Source of the DNA: a virus
IMG/VR virus record: IMGVR_UViG_3300013123_000632
Span: 1-30,408 of that record
Length of the DNA stretch: 30,408 bases
Direction: 5' to 3' (one strand)
Shown here: positions 22,035-29,040 of the stretch, piece by piece
How positions within the stretch are numbered: the first letter of the stretch is position 1
Layout: every line of letters begins with the position of its first letter
Position numbers and translations under genes: made by a program
The notes under the pieces: generated by a model
The model's input: only the letters and a program-made list of their open reading frames with translations
Told to the model about the DNA's origin: nothing
Database searches by the model: none

Positions 22035-22382
22035 TTATGGCACTATTGGATTTATACATAGATTGATGCAAGGATTATTTAATAATACTTCTACATTTTT
22101 AACTTGTTCCCAATATCCTAATCCGATTATTATTAAAACACCAAATGTTATAAGTAATTTAATTAGATTTTTCCTACCTCCGAAAATAGTATTTGCCCAG
22201 TTTATTTTATCATTTTCATTTACTGGAGGATATATTCTCGCCCAATCTCCAATTATAGGAAGTCTAGACCTTTTTAAAATAACATTTTCTGTGTGTACTA
22301 TTCCTTTTTTATCTGTCCAAGTTAATTGAGATTTTATTGCGTTCTTTTCTATTCTTTCTTTTAATTTTTCTTTAAAGCTCAT
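22035..22382 (-). CDS. One-TM membrane protein with C-terminal cysteines
   Basis: 115 aa starting MSFKEKLKERIEKNAIKSQL, with GGAGGT 6-11 nt upstream. A charged N-terminal domain of about 70 residues (WTDKKGIVHTENVILKRSRL) is followed by one TM (LIKLLITFGVLIIIGLGYW, about 72-90) and a short outer tail NNPCINLCINPIVP with two cysteines. No family recognised. Confidence 0.65.
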   Translation of the reverse strand: MSFKEKLKERIEKNAIKSQLTWTDKKGIVHTENVILKRSRLPIIGDWARIYPPVNENDKINWANTIFGGRKNLIKLLITFGVLIIIGLGYWEQVKNVEVLLNNPCINLCINPIVP

Positions 22383-22400
22383 TTTTTACCTCCTTTCATA

Positions 22401-22676
22401 TTATGAATTTTCAAAAAATTTACCTAACATATATCCTGCAATAAAGCATCCGACATAAGTTATTCCTCCCCAAAGTATTTTTTCAAATGGACTATAATAT
22501 TTTAGAAAAGGCATTAATAGATAATCACTTAAACCATAAATTATTCCTATAGATAATAATCCAAAAACTAATCCCATTATACTAAATTCTCCCATATTTT
22601 CAAATGAAGATGATACTCCGTCAACTATATTTCCCCCTTGTTCAGTTATCCAATCCAATATGTCTTCTAAGCCCAT
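22401..22676 (-). CDS. Two-TM membrane protein (91 aa)
   Basis: MGLEDILDWITEQGGNIVDG forms an amphipathic N-terminus. TM1 is near residues 33-56 (IMGLVFGLLSIGIIYGLSDYLL) and TM2 near 68-87 (ILWGGITYVGCFIAGYMLG). The start overlaps the upstream stop as TAATG. The Gly-rich TM helices recall the small virion proteins of units 1 and 2, but no sequence match is evident by eye. Confidence 0.65.
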   Translation of the reverse strand: MGLEDILDWITEQGGNIVDGVSSSFENMGEFSIMGLVFGLLSIGIIYGLSDYLLMPFLKYYSPFEKILWGGITYVGCFIAGYMLGKFFENS

Positions 22677-22858
22677 TATTGATAAATTACCTTCATTTTT
22701 CCTTTAATTGGTTTTTTACTAAATATAAAAACTGCATACCATTGATAATAATCTGTTTTTTCTTTAAAAAATTTATTTAGTCTAATATTATATTTTCCTC
22801 TTTTATATTCTCTTATTATAATTCTCTTTAAATAAGCTTTCTCTTTTTCTTTATCCAT
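22676..22858 (-). CDS. Small basic protein (60 aa)
   Basis: MDKEKEKAYLKRIIIREYKR is strongly basic, with many Tyr and Lys residues to the end (KKPIKGKMKVIYQ). GGAGGT precedes the ATG by 6-7 nt. No TM. Possibly nucleic-acid binding from charge alone. It overlaps the upstream membrane gene by 8 nt. Confidence 0.6.
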   Translation of the reverse strand: MDKEKEKAYLKRIIIREYKRGKYNIRLNKFFKEKTDYYQWYAVFIFSKKPIKGKMKVIYQ

Positions 22859-23087
22859 TGTCTACCTCCTTTATTTTAAATGTTCTAGCATACGCTAATC
22901 CCATTCCCGCCCCTGTAGTTATACAACTAATAGCTAGTAATCCTACTATCTGTAAATTTTCTGTTCCTATTTTATTCTTTTGTAACATAACATAAAATAT
23001 TCCATTTGCTATTAAACCTATTGCGATTAATCCCCATACAATTAATTTATATGTTCTCTTATCTGTTATTATTATTTGTTTTTCCAT
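22851..23087 (-). CDS. Two-TM membrane protein (78 aa)
   Basis: MEKQIIITDKRTYKLIVWGL leads into TM1 (about residues 14-34); TM2 is near 47-66 (IVGLLAISCITTGAGMGLAY), followed by a short charged tail. It begins 1 nt after the duplicated membrane protein. Unknown family; part of the small-membrane-protein cluster of this module. Confidence 0.65.
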   Translation of the reverse strand: MEKQIIITDKRTYKLIVWGLIAIGLIANGIFYVMLQKNKIGTENLQIVGLLAISCITTGAGMGLAYARTFKIKEVDNG

Positions 23088-23088
23088 T

Positions 23089-23778
23089 TTATGGATATAT
23101 CTCTCTTAGTTTAATTAGTAAATTAGTATTTATAATATTATTTATTATAGCAAAAATAAAGAGACATACGATTCCCCCTATTGTAACCCATCCACATCCT
23201 CCCGAACTCTTAAATGCTATTAAGTATAGAAGAGATAAAATTATCGCTCCACCTACTATTGTTCCAATAGGCAAACCTAAAAGATTCCAAAGGAATACTA
23301 ACATTGGATTTTTTTCCATTAAATTATATGGTTTTTCTGGTTGCCATTCTGAATAATTACTTACATAATAAAAAGTAGACATCATGTCCAATAGGAAAAG
23401 AAAAACAAAGATAGCAAAAATTATTACCCTTGTTCTATTTGGTTTTTTATTCTTATAGAGATTTCTTTTATTTAATTCTTGTTTTAATTCTAGTAAATTT
23501 TCTATATGGTAGACTAAGACTAAAAAATACATTCCGATAAGAATTAATATTCCTTCTTTATTGTGAATAAGTCCTAAGATTATTAATACCATAATTATGT
23601 GAAATAAGAATCCCCATTTAATTCCTAATTTTTTCCAAGCTCTTAGCACTATAGGATTTTTTTCTATTTTAGTATAATCTCTTTTTGGATATAATTTTTT
23701 ATATAATATAGCATTATAATATGTAAAGAAAATATCTAATGTCATAAGAAATATTAATCCGATTAAATATTCATTCAT
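23089..23778 (-). CDS. Internally duplicated multi-TM protein (DUF5658-like)
   Basis: A 229-aa protein with about six TM helices. Two halves repeat a pattern: LDIFFTYYNAILY with EKNPIVLRAWKKLGI (about residues 13-54) and LDMMSTFYYVSNY with EKNPMLVFLWNLLGL (about 129-168). An Asp in a TM helix followed by an E-x-NP loop resembles DUF5658-type membrane proteins, whose function is unknown. It overlaps TraB by 4 nt, so a joint membrane function is plausible. Confidence 0.7.
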   Translation of the reverse strand: MNEYLIGLIFLMTLDIFFTYYNAILYKKLYPKRDYTKIEKNPIVLRAWKKLGIKWGFLFHIIMVLIILGLIHNKEGILILIGMYFLVLVYHIENLLELKQELNKRNLYKNKKPNRTRVIIFAIFVFLFLLDMMSTFYYVSNYSEWQPEKPYNLMEKNPMLVFLWNLLGLPIGTIVGGAIILSLLYLIAFKSSGGCGWVTIGGIVCLFIFAIINNIINTNLLIKLREIYP

Positions 23779-24362
23779 ATTAGTTTTTCTACCCCTTTCA
23801 AATGTCCTTTACCTAAAACTATTACTATCTTTTTATTTTGATTTTCTTGTTGTATCTTAAGAATATTATTAGCTATTTTTAATTCTCTTAATGTAATCAT
23901 AAGCGTAAATATTATTGGAAAGTTTTTATTTAGTTCCTCTAAAAACTTATCTTCATCTATTGTTGATTCTGCTATTGTCTGCTTTTCAAATTTATTTATT
24001 TCTTCTATAAATTTCTTTGATTCATTTTGAGGGATATTTTGTAATAGTTGCTGTATCTTTTGTATATTTTCATCTACTAATACATAAGGAATTTTATTTT
24101 CTCTTGCGTAGTCTAAAGCTGAATACATATCTAAGCCATATTCTAAATTCTCTTTTTTAGCTTTATCTTTTATCGCCTTACTTATTTTTCCAATAATAGA
24201 TTTATCTTCTTGATGAGGTTTTGCTTCTATCTTATTTAAGTAGATATATTCTCTTATCTTACACAATTCTATTCCAATTATATCTGGATTTTCTTTTTTA
24301 ATTAGTGCTATTACTTCTTTTCTTTTCATTAAATGATTAGTTCCTATTAGTTTAATTGGCAT
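23775..24362 (-). CDS. traB: TraB/PrgY-family protein
   Basis: A 195-aa protein that opens MPIKLIGTNHLMKRKEVIAL and reads IIGIELCKIREYI next, matching the TraB signature GT-x-H...D-x-x-x-x-ELC-x-x-R. It ends IVVLGKGHLKGVEKL, the family's closing GKGH motif. It is shorter than most archaeal TraB proteins and has no C-terminal TM block; those segments may be supplied by neighbours. TraB/PrgY/Tiki proteins are thought to act on secreted or surface peptides; PrgY shuts down the donor's own pheromone in enterococcal plasmids. An exclusion or signalling role here is inference. Confidence 0.85.
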   Translation of the reverse strand: MPIKLIGTNHLMKRKEVIALIKKENPDIIGIELCKIREYIYLNKIEAKPHQEDKSIIGKISKAIKDKAKKENLEYGLDMYSALDYARENKIPYVLVDENIQKIQQLLQNIPQNESKKFIEEINKFEKQTIAESTIDEDKFLEELNKNFPIIFTLMITLRELKIANNILKIQQENQNKKIVIVLGKGHLKGVEKLI

Positions 24363-24753
24363 TTTTTGTTATTTTAAATGATTTAATTGTATCTTCTACT
24401 CTTTTCTGAGCCTTATATTTTTGGTAATTAGATATAAATTGAATACATTGAATTGGGATAGATGCGGTGAGCATTAGGGAAGCCCACCACACCTTACCCA
24501 AAAATGTTATAACCACTCCCCAGATTGTACCTGCAAAAATAGGGAGTAGACTAATAAGGATAGTTCTAGTTTGTTGAACTGGTGTTATTCCTTCAACTCC
24601 CTTCCAAAATCTTTTTCTAAAATCTTTAAAAGATAAATGGCTTCCATCTTTTGCTTTCCAGAAATAACCTCTTGTTTTTATTTTTATTAAAATAATGAAT
24701 ATTAAAACTATTACTACTTCTAAAAACCAATTATTTTTTAAAGTTTCTATCAT
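24352..24753 (-). CDS. Three-TM membrane protein
   Basis: 133 aa starting MIETLKNNWFLEVVIVLIFI. The ATG at 24753 overlaps the upstream TGA (ATGA); a start six codons earlier (24771) cannot be excluded. TM1 is near residues 10-26, a basic loop follows (DFRKRFWKGVEG), and TM2-TM3 are near 64-102. It overlaps TraB by 11 nt. It may supply the membrane part that this short TraB lacks. No family recognised. Confidence 0.65.
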   Translation of the reverse strand: MIETLKNNWFLEVVIVLIFIILIKIKTRGYFWKAKDGSHLSFKDFRKRFWKGVEGITPVQQTRTILISLLPIFAGTIWGVVITFLGKVWWASLMLTASIPIQCIQFISNYQKYKAQKRVEDTIKSFKITKNAN

Positions 24754-25385
24754 TCCAAATTCAAAGTCCATTGAGTTTCAATATCTTTATTTAATAACTT
24801 TGTCTTTTCTCCTTTATATTCTATTAATTCAAATTTGTCTAAGACATTTAACATCAATGTAAACTTATAGTGCATTGACCTCCAAGCAAAAAAGTTTCTC
24901 CAAAAGTTACCATCAAATAGTGCCTGACCTTTATCATTTTCATTTATATTAAGCATTAGACAATAATCTCTAGCTATCTCTTTTGTTTCTATCTCTCCTT
25001 TTACTGATAACTTTTTTATTACTGAAATTAAAGTATTAAACTCTGCTTTTTCTACTTCTATTCTTATTTCCTTTGCTTCTTCTTCCTTTGTTTGTTTTTG
25101 ATATTTTATAATAATTATTTTATCTGATTCTTGAAATATCTCAAAAGAGCTTTTACCTTTCCACCCCTCTATTTCCGCTGGAGATATTTTTTCTGGATGA
25201 AAGTTATTATAAAGTTGTAATATCCCCATTGTGTAAAATTGTAATTCTGTGTTTCCGCTTTTTGTTTGTTTAGCTATTAGTGTCTCTAAGGTTTTCCTCA
25301 TAGTCTTACAACTAGATATTCCCAATATTTTTTTATTTCCCATTCTCTCTATTTTTTCAATTTGGTTGCTTCTCAATTCCACCAT
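24750..25385 (-). CDS. Unknown soluble protein with possible winged-helix end
   Basis: A 211-aa protein (MVELRSNQIEKIERMGNKK) with AGGAGA 5-10 nt before the ATG. An N-terminal helical half leads into charged beta strands (DKIIIIKYQKQTKEEEAKEI). The end (FKTLMLNVLDKFELIEYKGEKT-like) reads as a winged helix. Cys residues are few and no catalytic motif is visible. First large gene of the minus-strand accessory unit; regulator or replication accessory are both possible. Confidence 0.65.
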   Translation of the reverse strand: MVELRSNQIEKIERMGNKKILGISSCKTMRKTLETLIAKQTKSGNTELQFYTMGILQLYNNFHPEKISPAEIEGWKGKSSFEIFQESDKIIIIKYQKQTKEEEAKEIRIEVEKAEFNTLISVIKKLSVKGEIETKEIARDYCLMLNINENDKGQALFDGNFWRNFFAWRSMHYKFTLMLNVLDKFELIEYKGEKTKLLNKDIETQWTLNLE

Positions 25386-25476
25386 CTATCTCCTCTTTTT
25401 TTCTTAAAAACATATATAACCCTCCTCCAATATCAGGATTTAACGAAGTTTTCATATTAACACAAACATTAATCAT
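25357..25476 (-). CDS. Small ORF with SD, first gene of the accessory unit
   Basis: MINVCVNMKTSLNPDIGGGL and on to EKQPN, 39 aa. AGGAG lies 5 nt before the ATG at 25476. An in-frame ATG at 25494 would give 45 aa and sits about 20 nt after a weak TATA (CATATTAA near 25512-25519), so a leaderless start is also possible. It overlaps the next gene by 29 nt. No family recognised. Confidence 0.45.
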   Translation of the reverse strand: MINVCVNMKTSLNPDIGGGLYMFLRKKEEIDGGIEKQPN

Positions 25477-25525
25477 TTTTACTCCTATTAACATTTAATT
25501 TTAAATTTGTTAATATGGAAATTTG

Positions 25526-25547
25526 GGAAACTTCCGTAGAAGTTTCC
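25526..25547. other. Perfect 9-bp hairpin
   Basis: GGAAACTTC, loop CGTA, GAAGTTTCC. It lies in the 209-bp gene-free stretch 25495-25703 with two further hairpins (GGG/CCC near 25578-25590 and the stem in 25603-25654) and repeats of CCGTAG. A structured RNA leader or small RNA transcribed on the minus strand is possible. Confidence 0.6.
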
Positions 25548-25602
25548 GTTAAATCCTTATTAATCGCCTTTTCCGTAGGGCTAAAAACCCAATTTCGCTT
25601 AA

Positions 25603-25664
25603 TTTGTTATTTAAGGCAAGAGGAAGTTTTTAACTTCCCCTTGATGACCTTAAATTTTTATTTT
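25603..25664 (-). repeat. 62-bp inverted repeat, right copy
   Basis: Reverse-strand match to 19611-19672 (about 55 of 62). The stem AGGAAGTT/AACTTCC and outer AAGG/CCTT arms are kept although several bases differ, and some differences sit in the loop or change both arms, which hints at conserved RNA structure. Confidence 0.85.
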
Positions 25665-25670
25665 AAATCT

Positions 25671-25696
25671 CTTCAAAAATTAAAAGGGATAATTAA
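25671..25696. repeat. 26-bp repeat at operon 3' end, copy 2
   Basis: 25 of 26 positions match 248-273. It lies just past the stop at 25704 of a minus-strand gene, as does the other copy. Confidence 0.6.
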
Positions 25697-25703
25697 TAAT
25701 AAT

Positions 25704-26051
25704 CTATTCTACCAAAGTATATTTAGTATTCTCTCGGTTTCCTGTCTGAAGGATTTTGAAGGTTGATTGTCCTTGTGATCCTTTTTGTATCAAAATCCCA
25801 TAAATAGGATTCTTAACATTAAGCCACCAAACAAACTTTCCTTCTTTCGTAGTCACTGGTATGATTTTCTTCACTGTATTGTTTTCTGTGTCTGTCCATT
25901 TTTCAAATGGAGAAGAGAAATCAATAGTGATCTCTGTTATCTTGTTTTCCTGAAACTTTAGAGCTGGAAGTCGTTCTTCATTAAATGCGGTTGTTTTCAA
26001 GTTTTCAGCTTCTTCTTGTAACCAAGTTTTTTCAGTTTTTTGTTGTTCCAT
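25704..26051 (-). CDS. Possible OB-fold/ssDNA-binding-like protein
   Basis: 115 aa (MEQQKTEKTWLQEEAENLKT) with GGAGGT 6-11 nt before the ATG. After a helical N-tail the protein is beta-rich: ITEITIDFSSPFEKW, NNTVKKIIPVTT, KFVWWLNVKNPIYG, STFKILQTG, NTKYTLVE. The strand pattern and aromatic residues would suit a small OB fold, but no family motif proves it. It is co-transcribed with AbrB next to the helicase-like gene. First gene of the stretch that contains GATC sites. Confidence 0.6.
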   Translation of the reverse strand: MEQQKTEKTWLQEEAENLKTTAFNEERLPALKFQENKITEITIDFSSPFEKWTDTENNTVKKIIPVTTKEGKFVWWLNVKNPIYGILIQKGSQGQSTFKILQTGNRENTKYTLVE

Positions 26052-26229
26052 TTTTTACCTCCTTTATTTTAGTTAATTTTTTAAGGTCTTTAACTTTTTG
26101 ATCCACAATTATCATTTTCTCTATATCCCCCCAATCTCCTATTTTAATACCAAGATCTAAGACATCCGTCGGACTAAAAACTAAGACTAAAGAATCTCCC
26201 CATTTTCTTATTCTTCTCCATCTTGCCAT
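26032..26229 (-). CDS. AbrB/MazE-type swapped-hairpin DNA-binding protein
   Basis: 65 aa starting MARWRRIRKWGDSLVLVFSP then TDVLDLGIKIGDWGDIEKM, the AbrB/SpoVT signature R-K-W-G-x-S-L...P..LGIK.GD. Such proteins bind DNA as dimers and serve as antitoxins or regulators. No toxin gene is adjacent. The start lies about 22 nt below a TATTTATAAA box on the minus strand, so the mRNA is probably leaderless. It shares a divergent promoter region with the helicase unit and may regulate both. Confidence 0.85.
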   Translation of the reverse strand: MARWRRIRKWGDSLVLVFSPTDVLDLGIKIGDWGDIEKMIIVDQKVKDLKKLTKIKEVKNGTTKN

Positions 26230-26250
26230 ACGAAATAAAGAAAATTAAAG

Positions 26251-26260
26251 TTTATAAATA
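26251..26260 (-). promoter_or_regulatory. TATA box of the AbrB gene
   Basis: The minus strand reads TATTTATAAA, 22 nt before the ATG at 26229, the leaderless distance. No AACCCTCT box is present. Confidence 0.6.
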
Positions 26261-26311
26261 TTTCTATTTTATAAATTTATATTTTTACTACTTTCTAGTT
26301 TAAGAAAATAC

Positions 26312-26318
26312 ATATAAA
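26312..26318 (+). promoter_or_regulatory. Candidate TATA box of the helicase unit
   Basis: ATATAAA in the context ACATATAAACCC. Expected transcription start is near 26342, leaving a leader of about 35 nt with GAGGAG before the ATG at 26378. Divergent from the AbrB promoter. Confidence 0.5.
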
Positions 26319-26377
26319 CCCTAGTGATTAAAATATTGAAGATTATTAAGTTAATCAATAAAAGAGGAGAAAAATAA

Positions 26378-26551
26378 ATGAAAATAAACCAAAAATATAT
26401 CTTAGTTTTTGATGTTAATGGGAAACTTCTAACTTATATTGGTAAAATAATAGAAGAGGACAATCTCTTTATTACTTTTATTGATAGATATGATAAAATA
26501 ATTTGTTATAGAAAACTAAATTTAGTTTCTTTTGAGAAAATTGAGAAATGA
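26378..26551 (+). CDS. Small unknown protein, first gene of helicase unit (57 aa)
   Basis: MKINQKYILVFDVNGKLLTY is a short beta-rich protein that continues RYDKIICYRKLNLVSFEKIEK. GAGGAG lies 8-9 nt before the ATG. The stop overlaps the next ATG as ATGA. No family recognised. Real by its Shine-Dalgarno and coupling. Confidence 0.65.
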   Translation: MKINQKYILVFDVNGKLLTYIGKIIEEDNLFITFIDRYDKIICYRKLNLVSFEKIEK

Positions 26552-26697
26552 AATATTGGAAGTGTCCTTGTTGTCCAAGAGAGAGTTTTTATGACTATGA
26601 AGAAAAACAAAAAATAATAATGAAGGTTTGTTGTTCATGTGGATCTGAAATGGAGGTGGTTGAAGATGAAACAAAACCAACAAAAAGAGGAAAATAA
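26548..26697 (+). CDS. Zinc-ribbon microprotein (49 aa)
   Basis: MKYWKCPCCPRESFYDYEEK is followed by MKVCCSCGSEMEVVED. The CPCC and CCSC knuckles form a rubredoxin-like or zinc-ribbon fold. It starts in an ATGA overlap with the gene before and overlaps the helicase-like gene by 32 nt, so the three are translated together. Possibly a replication or transcription accessory. Confidence 0.7.
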   Translation: MKYWKCPCCPRESFYDYEEKQKIIMKVCCSCGSEMEVVEDETKPTKRGK

Positions 26698-28069
26698 AGA
26701 TGAAACTGGTCTTTTTAAATGTAAAAGTTGCAAGTATTATACTGGGAAAATTTGTAATATACCTCAATCTTTATCTATTAGTGGTGGGAAAGAAGTTGAA
26801 GATACTTCTGAATGTATTAATGGATTTTATGAATCTATTGACTACCAGAATATATTAAAAGTTTGTTATGAGGATATTATTTACCTTTTAGATTATTATA
26901 TGGATTTAGATCCGAAAGTTAAGAATATTATAGCTCTTTGGACCATTGGAACATATTTTCATAATAAATTTGAGTCATTTCCTTATTTATTTGGAAATGC
27001 TATGAGGGGATCAGGTAAAAGTAGACTATTAAAGATTGTTAATTCTTTAGCTAAAGACTCTGAACTTACTGTTTCTATAACTGAATCTATTGTCTTTAGA
27101 ACTACTGGAACACTTTGTTTGGATGAAATAGAATCTATTGGGAGTAAGGAAAAAACAGCCCTTAGAGAACTCTTAAATGCTTCCTATAAGAAAGGGAATA
27201 AGGTCTTTAGAATGAGGAAAAAGAAAACAATGGATGGAGAATCTCAAGTAGTGGAGGAATTTTCGACTTATAGACCTATTTTTCTCTGTAATATATGGGG
27301 TATGGAGGAAGTTTTAAATGATAGATGTATCACTATTATTCTTGAAAAATCCTTTGATCCTTCTAAAACTAAGCTAATTGAGAACTTTACTGACATGGAA
27401 ATAGTCAAAAACCTTAGAGAAGAACTAAGTAAGTGTAGTTTGTGTAATGTAGTTACGGAAAAAAACATATATATAGAGTGGAACAACTACATTAAGAGAA
27501 TGTATATGAAAGATACTACACTTAAATACATAAATAACATTACTACAACAGACTACACAAGAATACACCAAGAAGAGAAAGAAAAGATTAAAGGAGAAGA
27601 ATTATTAGAAAAAGGATATTTTATAGAATTTTCTGGTAAAAATGAGATTCTGTTTAAAAAAATAGATGAAACTGGAATAGATGGAAGAAATCTTGAGTTA
27701 TTTATGCCTTTATTCTTAATTTCTTCTTTTATTGATGAAGAAATCTTACAATTAACAATAGATACTGCAAAAGGGATAGTTCAAGATCGAAAAATAGATG
27801 AAATAATTGAAAGTAAGGATGTTTTAGTATATTCTTTCATTTCTAATGAAAGTTCTGATTGGAGAGATGTCAAAGAATTATGTTCTATTTTTAAATTAGT
27901 TATTGGAGAGGGAGACAATGAATGGTGTAATCCTAAATGGTTTGGTCGAGCTTTGAAAAGGTTATCTTTAGTTAAAGAAAAAAGGAGGATTGGAAAAGGT
28001 ATTCAGGTTATCTTGAATGTTAAAAAAGCCAAAGAAAAATCTGAATTTTTTAAACCTAAAGAAAATTAA
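26666..28069 (+). CDS. AAA+ ATPase, candidate replicative helicase
   Basis: 467 aa starting MKQNQQKEENKDE; GGAGGTG 8 nt before this ATG favours it over an in-frame ATG nine codons earlier. Four N-terminal cysteines (about residues 19, 22, 30, 50) form a possible zinc site. Walker A is GNAMRGSGKS (about 110-119), Walker B is LCLDEIE (about 150-156), and NDRCITIILEKS (about 218-229) fits an arginine-finger region of D5/SF3-like helicases. The C-terminal end (WFGRALKRLSLVKEKRRIGK) looks like a winged helix. No primase domain is visible. It is the best candidate for element replication. Confidence 0.75.
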   Translation: MKQNQQKEENKDETGLFKCKSCKYYTGKICNIPQSLSISGGKEVEDTSECINGFYESIDYQNILKVCYEDIIYLLDYYMDLDPKVKNIIALWTIGTYFHNKFESFPYLFGNAMRGSGKSRLLKIVNSLAKDSELTVSITESIVFRTTGTLCLDEIESIGSKEKTALRELLNASYKKGNKVFRMRKKKTMDGESQVVEEFSTYRPIFLCNIWGMEEVLNDRCITIILEKSFDPSKTKLIENFTDMEIVKNLREELSKCSLCNVVTEKNIYIEWNNYIKRMYMKDTTLKYINNITTTDYTRIHQEEKEKIKGEELLEKGYFIEFSGKNEILFKKIDETGIDGRNLELFMPLFLISSFIDEEILQLTIDTAKGIVQDRKIDEIIESKDVLVYSFISNESSDWRDVKELCSIFKLVIGEGDNEWCNPKWFGRALKRLSLVKEKRRIGKGIQVILNVKKAKEKSEFFKPKEN

Positions 28070-28070
28070 G

Positions 28071-28442
28071 ATGGAAGAAACACAACCACCAGTAGAACAA
28101 AAACCAACATATAAGTCACTCGAAGAATTTAAACCTCAAGATTATCCTATTTTGAATGATATGGAGGAGAAGACTAAATATTTGAATCCTATTTTAAAGA
28201 TAGTTTCCATTATTGTTCTTCTAAGTATCTTGGCTTTTGGTGTTTCCTTACTTTATTTAGCTGATAATAATAAATTCAAATCAGAGATCAATCAACCAAT
28301 AGAAATAGTTCCTATTGTTAATTCAACCAATCAAAATAATTATGAATTTTCTCCAAAAACTGAAAATAAATATCAAAATAATTTTACTTTTAAAATTGAT
28401 ATTGATAAAGAATTAATAGAGAGGTTTTGTAATAATAGTTAA
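28071..28442 (+). CDS. One-TM protein with proline-rich N-tail
   Basis: 124 aa starting MEETQPPVEQKPTYKSLEEF at the ATG 1 nt after the helicase stop; an in-frame ATG inside the helicase gene is less likely. A cytoplasmic proline-rich tail of about 45 residues is followed by one TM (LNPILKIVSIIVLLSILAFG, about 42-66) and an Asn-rich outer part with sequons (NSTN, NNFT). No family recognised. Confidence 0.7.
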   Translation: MEETQPPVEQKPTYKSLEEFKPQDYPILNDMEEKTKYLNPILKIVSIIVLLSILAFGVSLLYLADNNKFKSEINQPIEIVPIVNSTNQNNYEFSPKTENKYQNNFTFKIDIDKELIERFCNNS

Positions 28443-28443
28443 A

Positions 28444-28632
28444 ATGGCAAAAGATGAAGAAATAACAATAAAGGAATTGGTTGAATTGGCTGAAAAAAAT
28501 GGCTTTGTTCTCTTGGGAGTTAAGACTTATAATTTGATGTGTAATGTTATCTTCAATCTCCGAGAAGAAAATAAAAACATTATTAAACAAAGAGATCTTC
28601 TTAAATTAAAATTAAAGGAAAAAACAAAATGA
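28444..28632 (+). CDS. Small helical protein (62 aa)
   Basis: MAKDEEITIKELVELAEKNG then VLLGVKTYNLMCNVIFNLRE, ending in a basic coiled coil. The N-terminal acidic helix followed by NGFVLLGVK could be a small dimeric fold. It starts 1 nt after the previous stop and overlaps the next gene by 4 nt. No family recognised. Confidence 0.65.
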   Translation: MAKDEEITIKELVELAEKNGFVLLGVKTYNLMCNVIFNLREENKNIIKQRDLLKLKLKEKTK

Positions 28633-28835
28633 AAAAGAAGCACTATAACCAATATCAACCAAGACATAAATGTCCTTTTCTTAATCATAGTATTTATTGC
28701 ACTAATAAAGTAAAATCAGAAGAACAAGGAAAAAAGCCACGAACATTTTGTCCCTATAATAAACCTAAAAATTGCGACTTGTTCAGAATATGGTTAGCCA
28801 AACATCACTTACAAAAAATCGAGGACGAAGAATGA
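28629..28835 (+). CDS. Cys/His-rich small protein (68 aa)
   Basis: MKKKHYNQYQPRHKCPFLNH is followed by CTNKVK, FCPYNKPKNCDLF and a charged helix. Four cysteines and flanking His residues would suit a zinc site. Basic N-terminus. ATGA-type coupling on both sides supports a real gene. No family recognised. Confidence 0.7.
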   Translation: MKKKHYNQYQPRHKCPFLNHSIYCTNKVKSEEQGKKPRTFCPYNKPKNCDLFRIWLAKHHLQKIEDEE

Positions 28836-28951
28836 TAATTCAGTTGATGCGATGGCAAGAACAATCATTAAATGTAGTAGTTAAAATTTTAAATAATATG
28901 TTATCAACCTCTCCCCTAACTAAATTAACACCATCTCAAAATGGGCTATAA
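28832..28951 (+). CDS. Possible 39-aa last gene of the helicase unit
   Basis: ATGA overlap with the previous stop opens MIIQLMRWQEQSLNVVVKIL and stops at 28951, directly at the base of the terminator hairpin. A hydrophobic-amphipathic N-half. Coupling and the terminator position are the support. Its frame contains one arm of the 12-bp inverted repeat (28910-28921). Confidence 0.45.
   Translation: MIIQLMRWQEQSLNVVVKILNNMLSTSPLTKLTPSQNGL
28910..28921. repeat. 12-bp inverted repeat, left arm
   Basis: TCTCCCCTAACT is the exact reverse complement of AGTTAGGGGAGA at 29041-29052. The two arms enclose the terminator, so long-range RNA pairing could hide the Shine-Dalgarno (AGGGGAG) of the 29062 gene in read-through transcripts. 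Confidence 0.7.
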
Positions 28952-28977
28952 GCGGTTATTTTACCGCCTCTTTTTTT
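28952..28977 (+). terminator. Strong hairpin and T-run terminator
   Basis: GCGGT, loop TATTTT, ACCGC, then CTC and seven Ts. The clearest intrinsic-type terminator in the window; it ends the helicase unit. The last GATC lies about 355 bp before it. Confidence 0.8.
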
Positions 28978-29040
28978 CATTTCATGTTGTCTGATGAAGT
29001 TCTAATGTTTAAGCCCTATGTCTTAGAATAGAGGACAGAG

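Larger units (their letters stand above)
25777..28597. other. GATC-containing island
   Basis: All eleven GATC sites I can find lie here: 25777, 25929, 26100, 26154, 26642, 26909, 27009, 27356, 27785, 28286 and 28594. The remaining 27 kb has none by my reading. The island spans the OB-like, AbrB, zinc-ribbon, AAA+ and following small genes. Confidence 0.85.

Noticed and set aside
25515-25766. Plus-strand 83-codon frame over the hairpin cluster
   Set aside because: It runs across the inverted repeat and the end of 25704-26051 in antisense; translation shows no domain and the region is explained by hairpins.
26032-26229. Toxin-antitoxin pair with the neighbouring 25704-26051 gene
   Set aside because: The AbrB protein could be an antitoxin, but the 115-aa partner has no PIN, MazF or other toxin motif.
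26522-26767. Minus-strand frames inside the helicase unit (also 27268-27486 and 28390-28590) and 18858-19067
   Set aside because: Antisense shadows of the zinc-ribbon, AAA+, small-protein and ATPase genes; sequence is Phe/Ser/Leu-rich without supporting signals.
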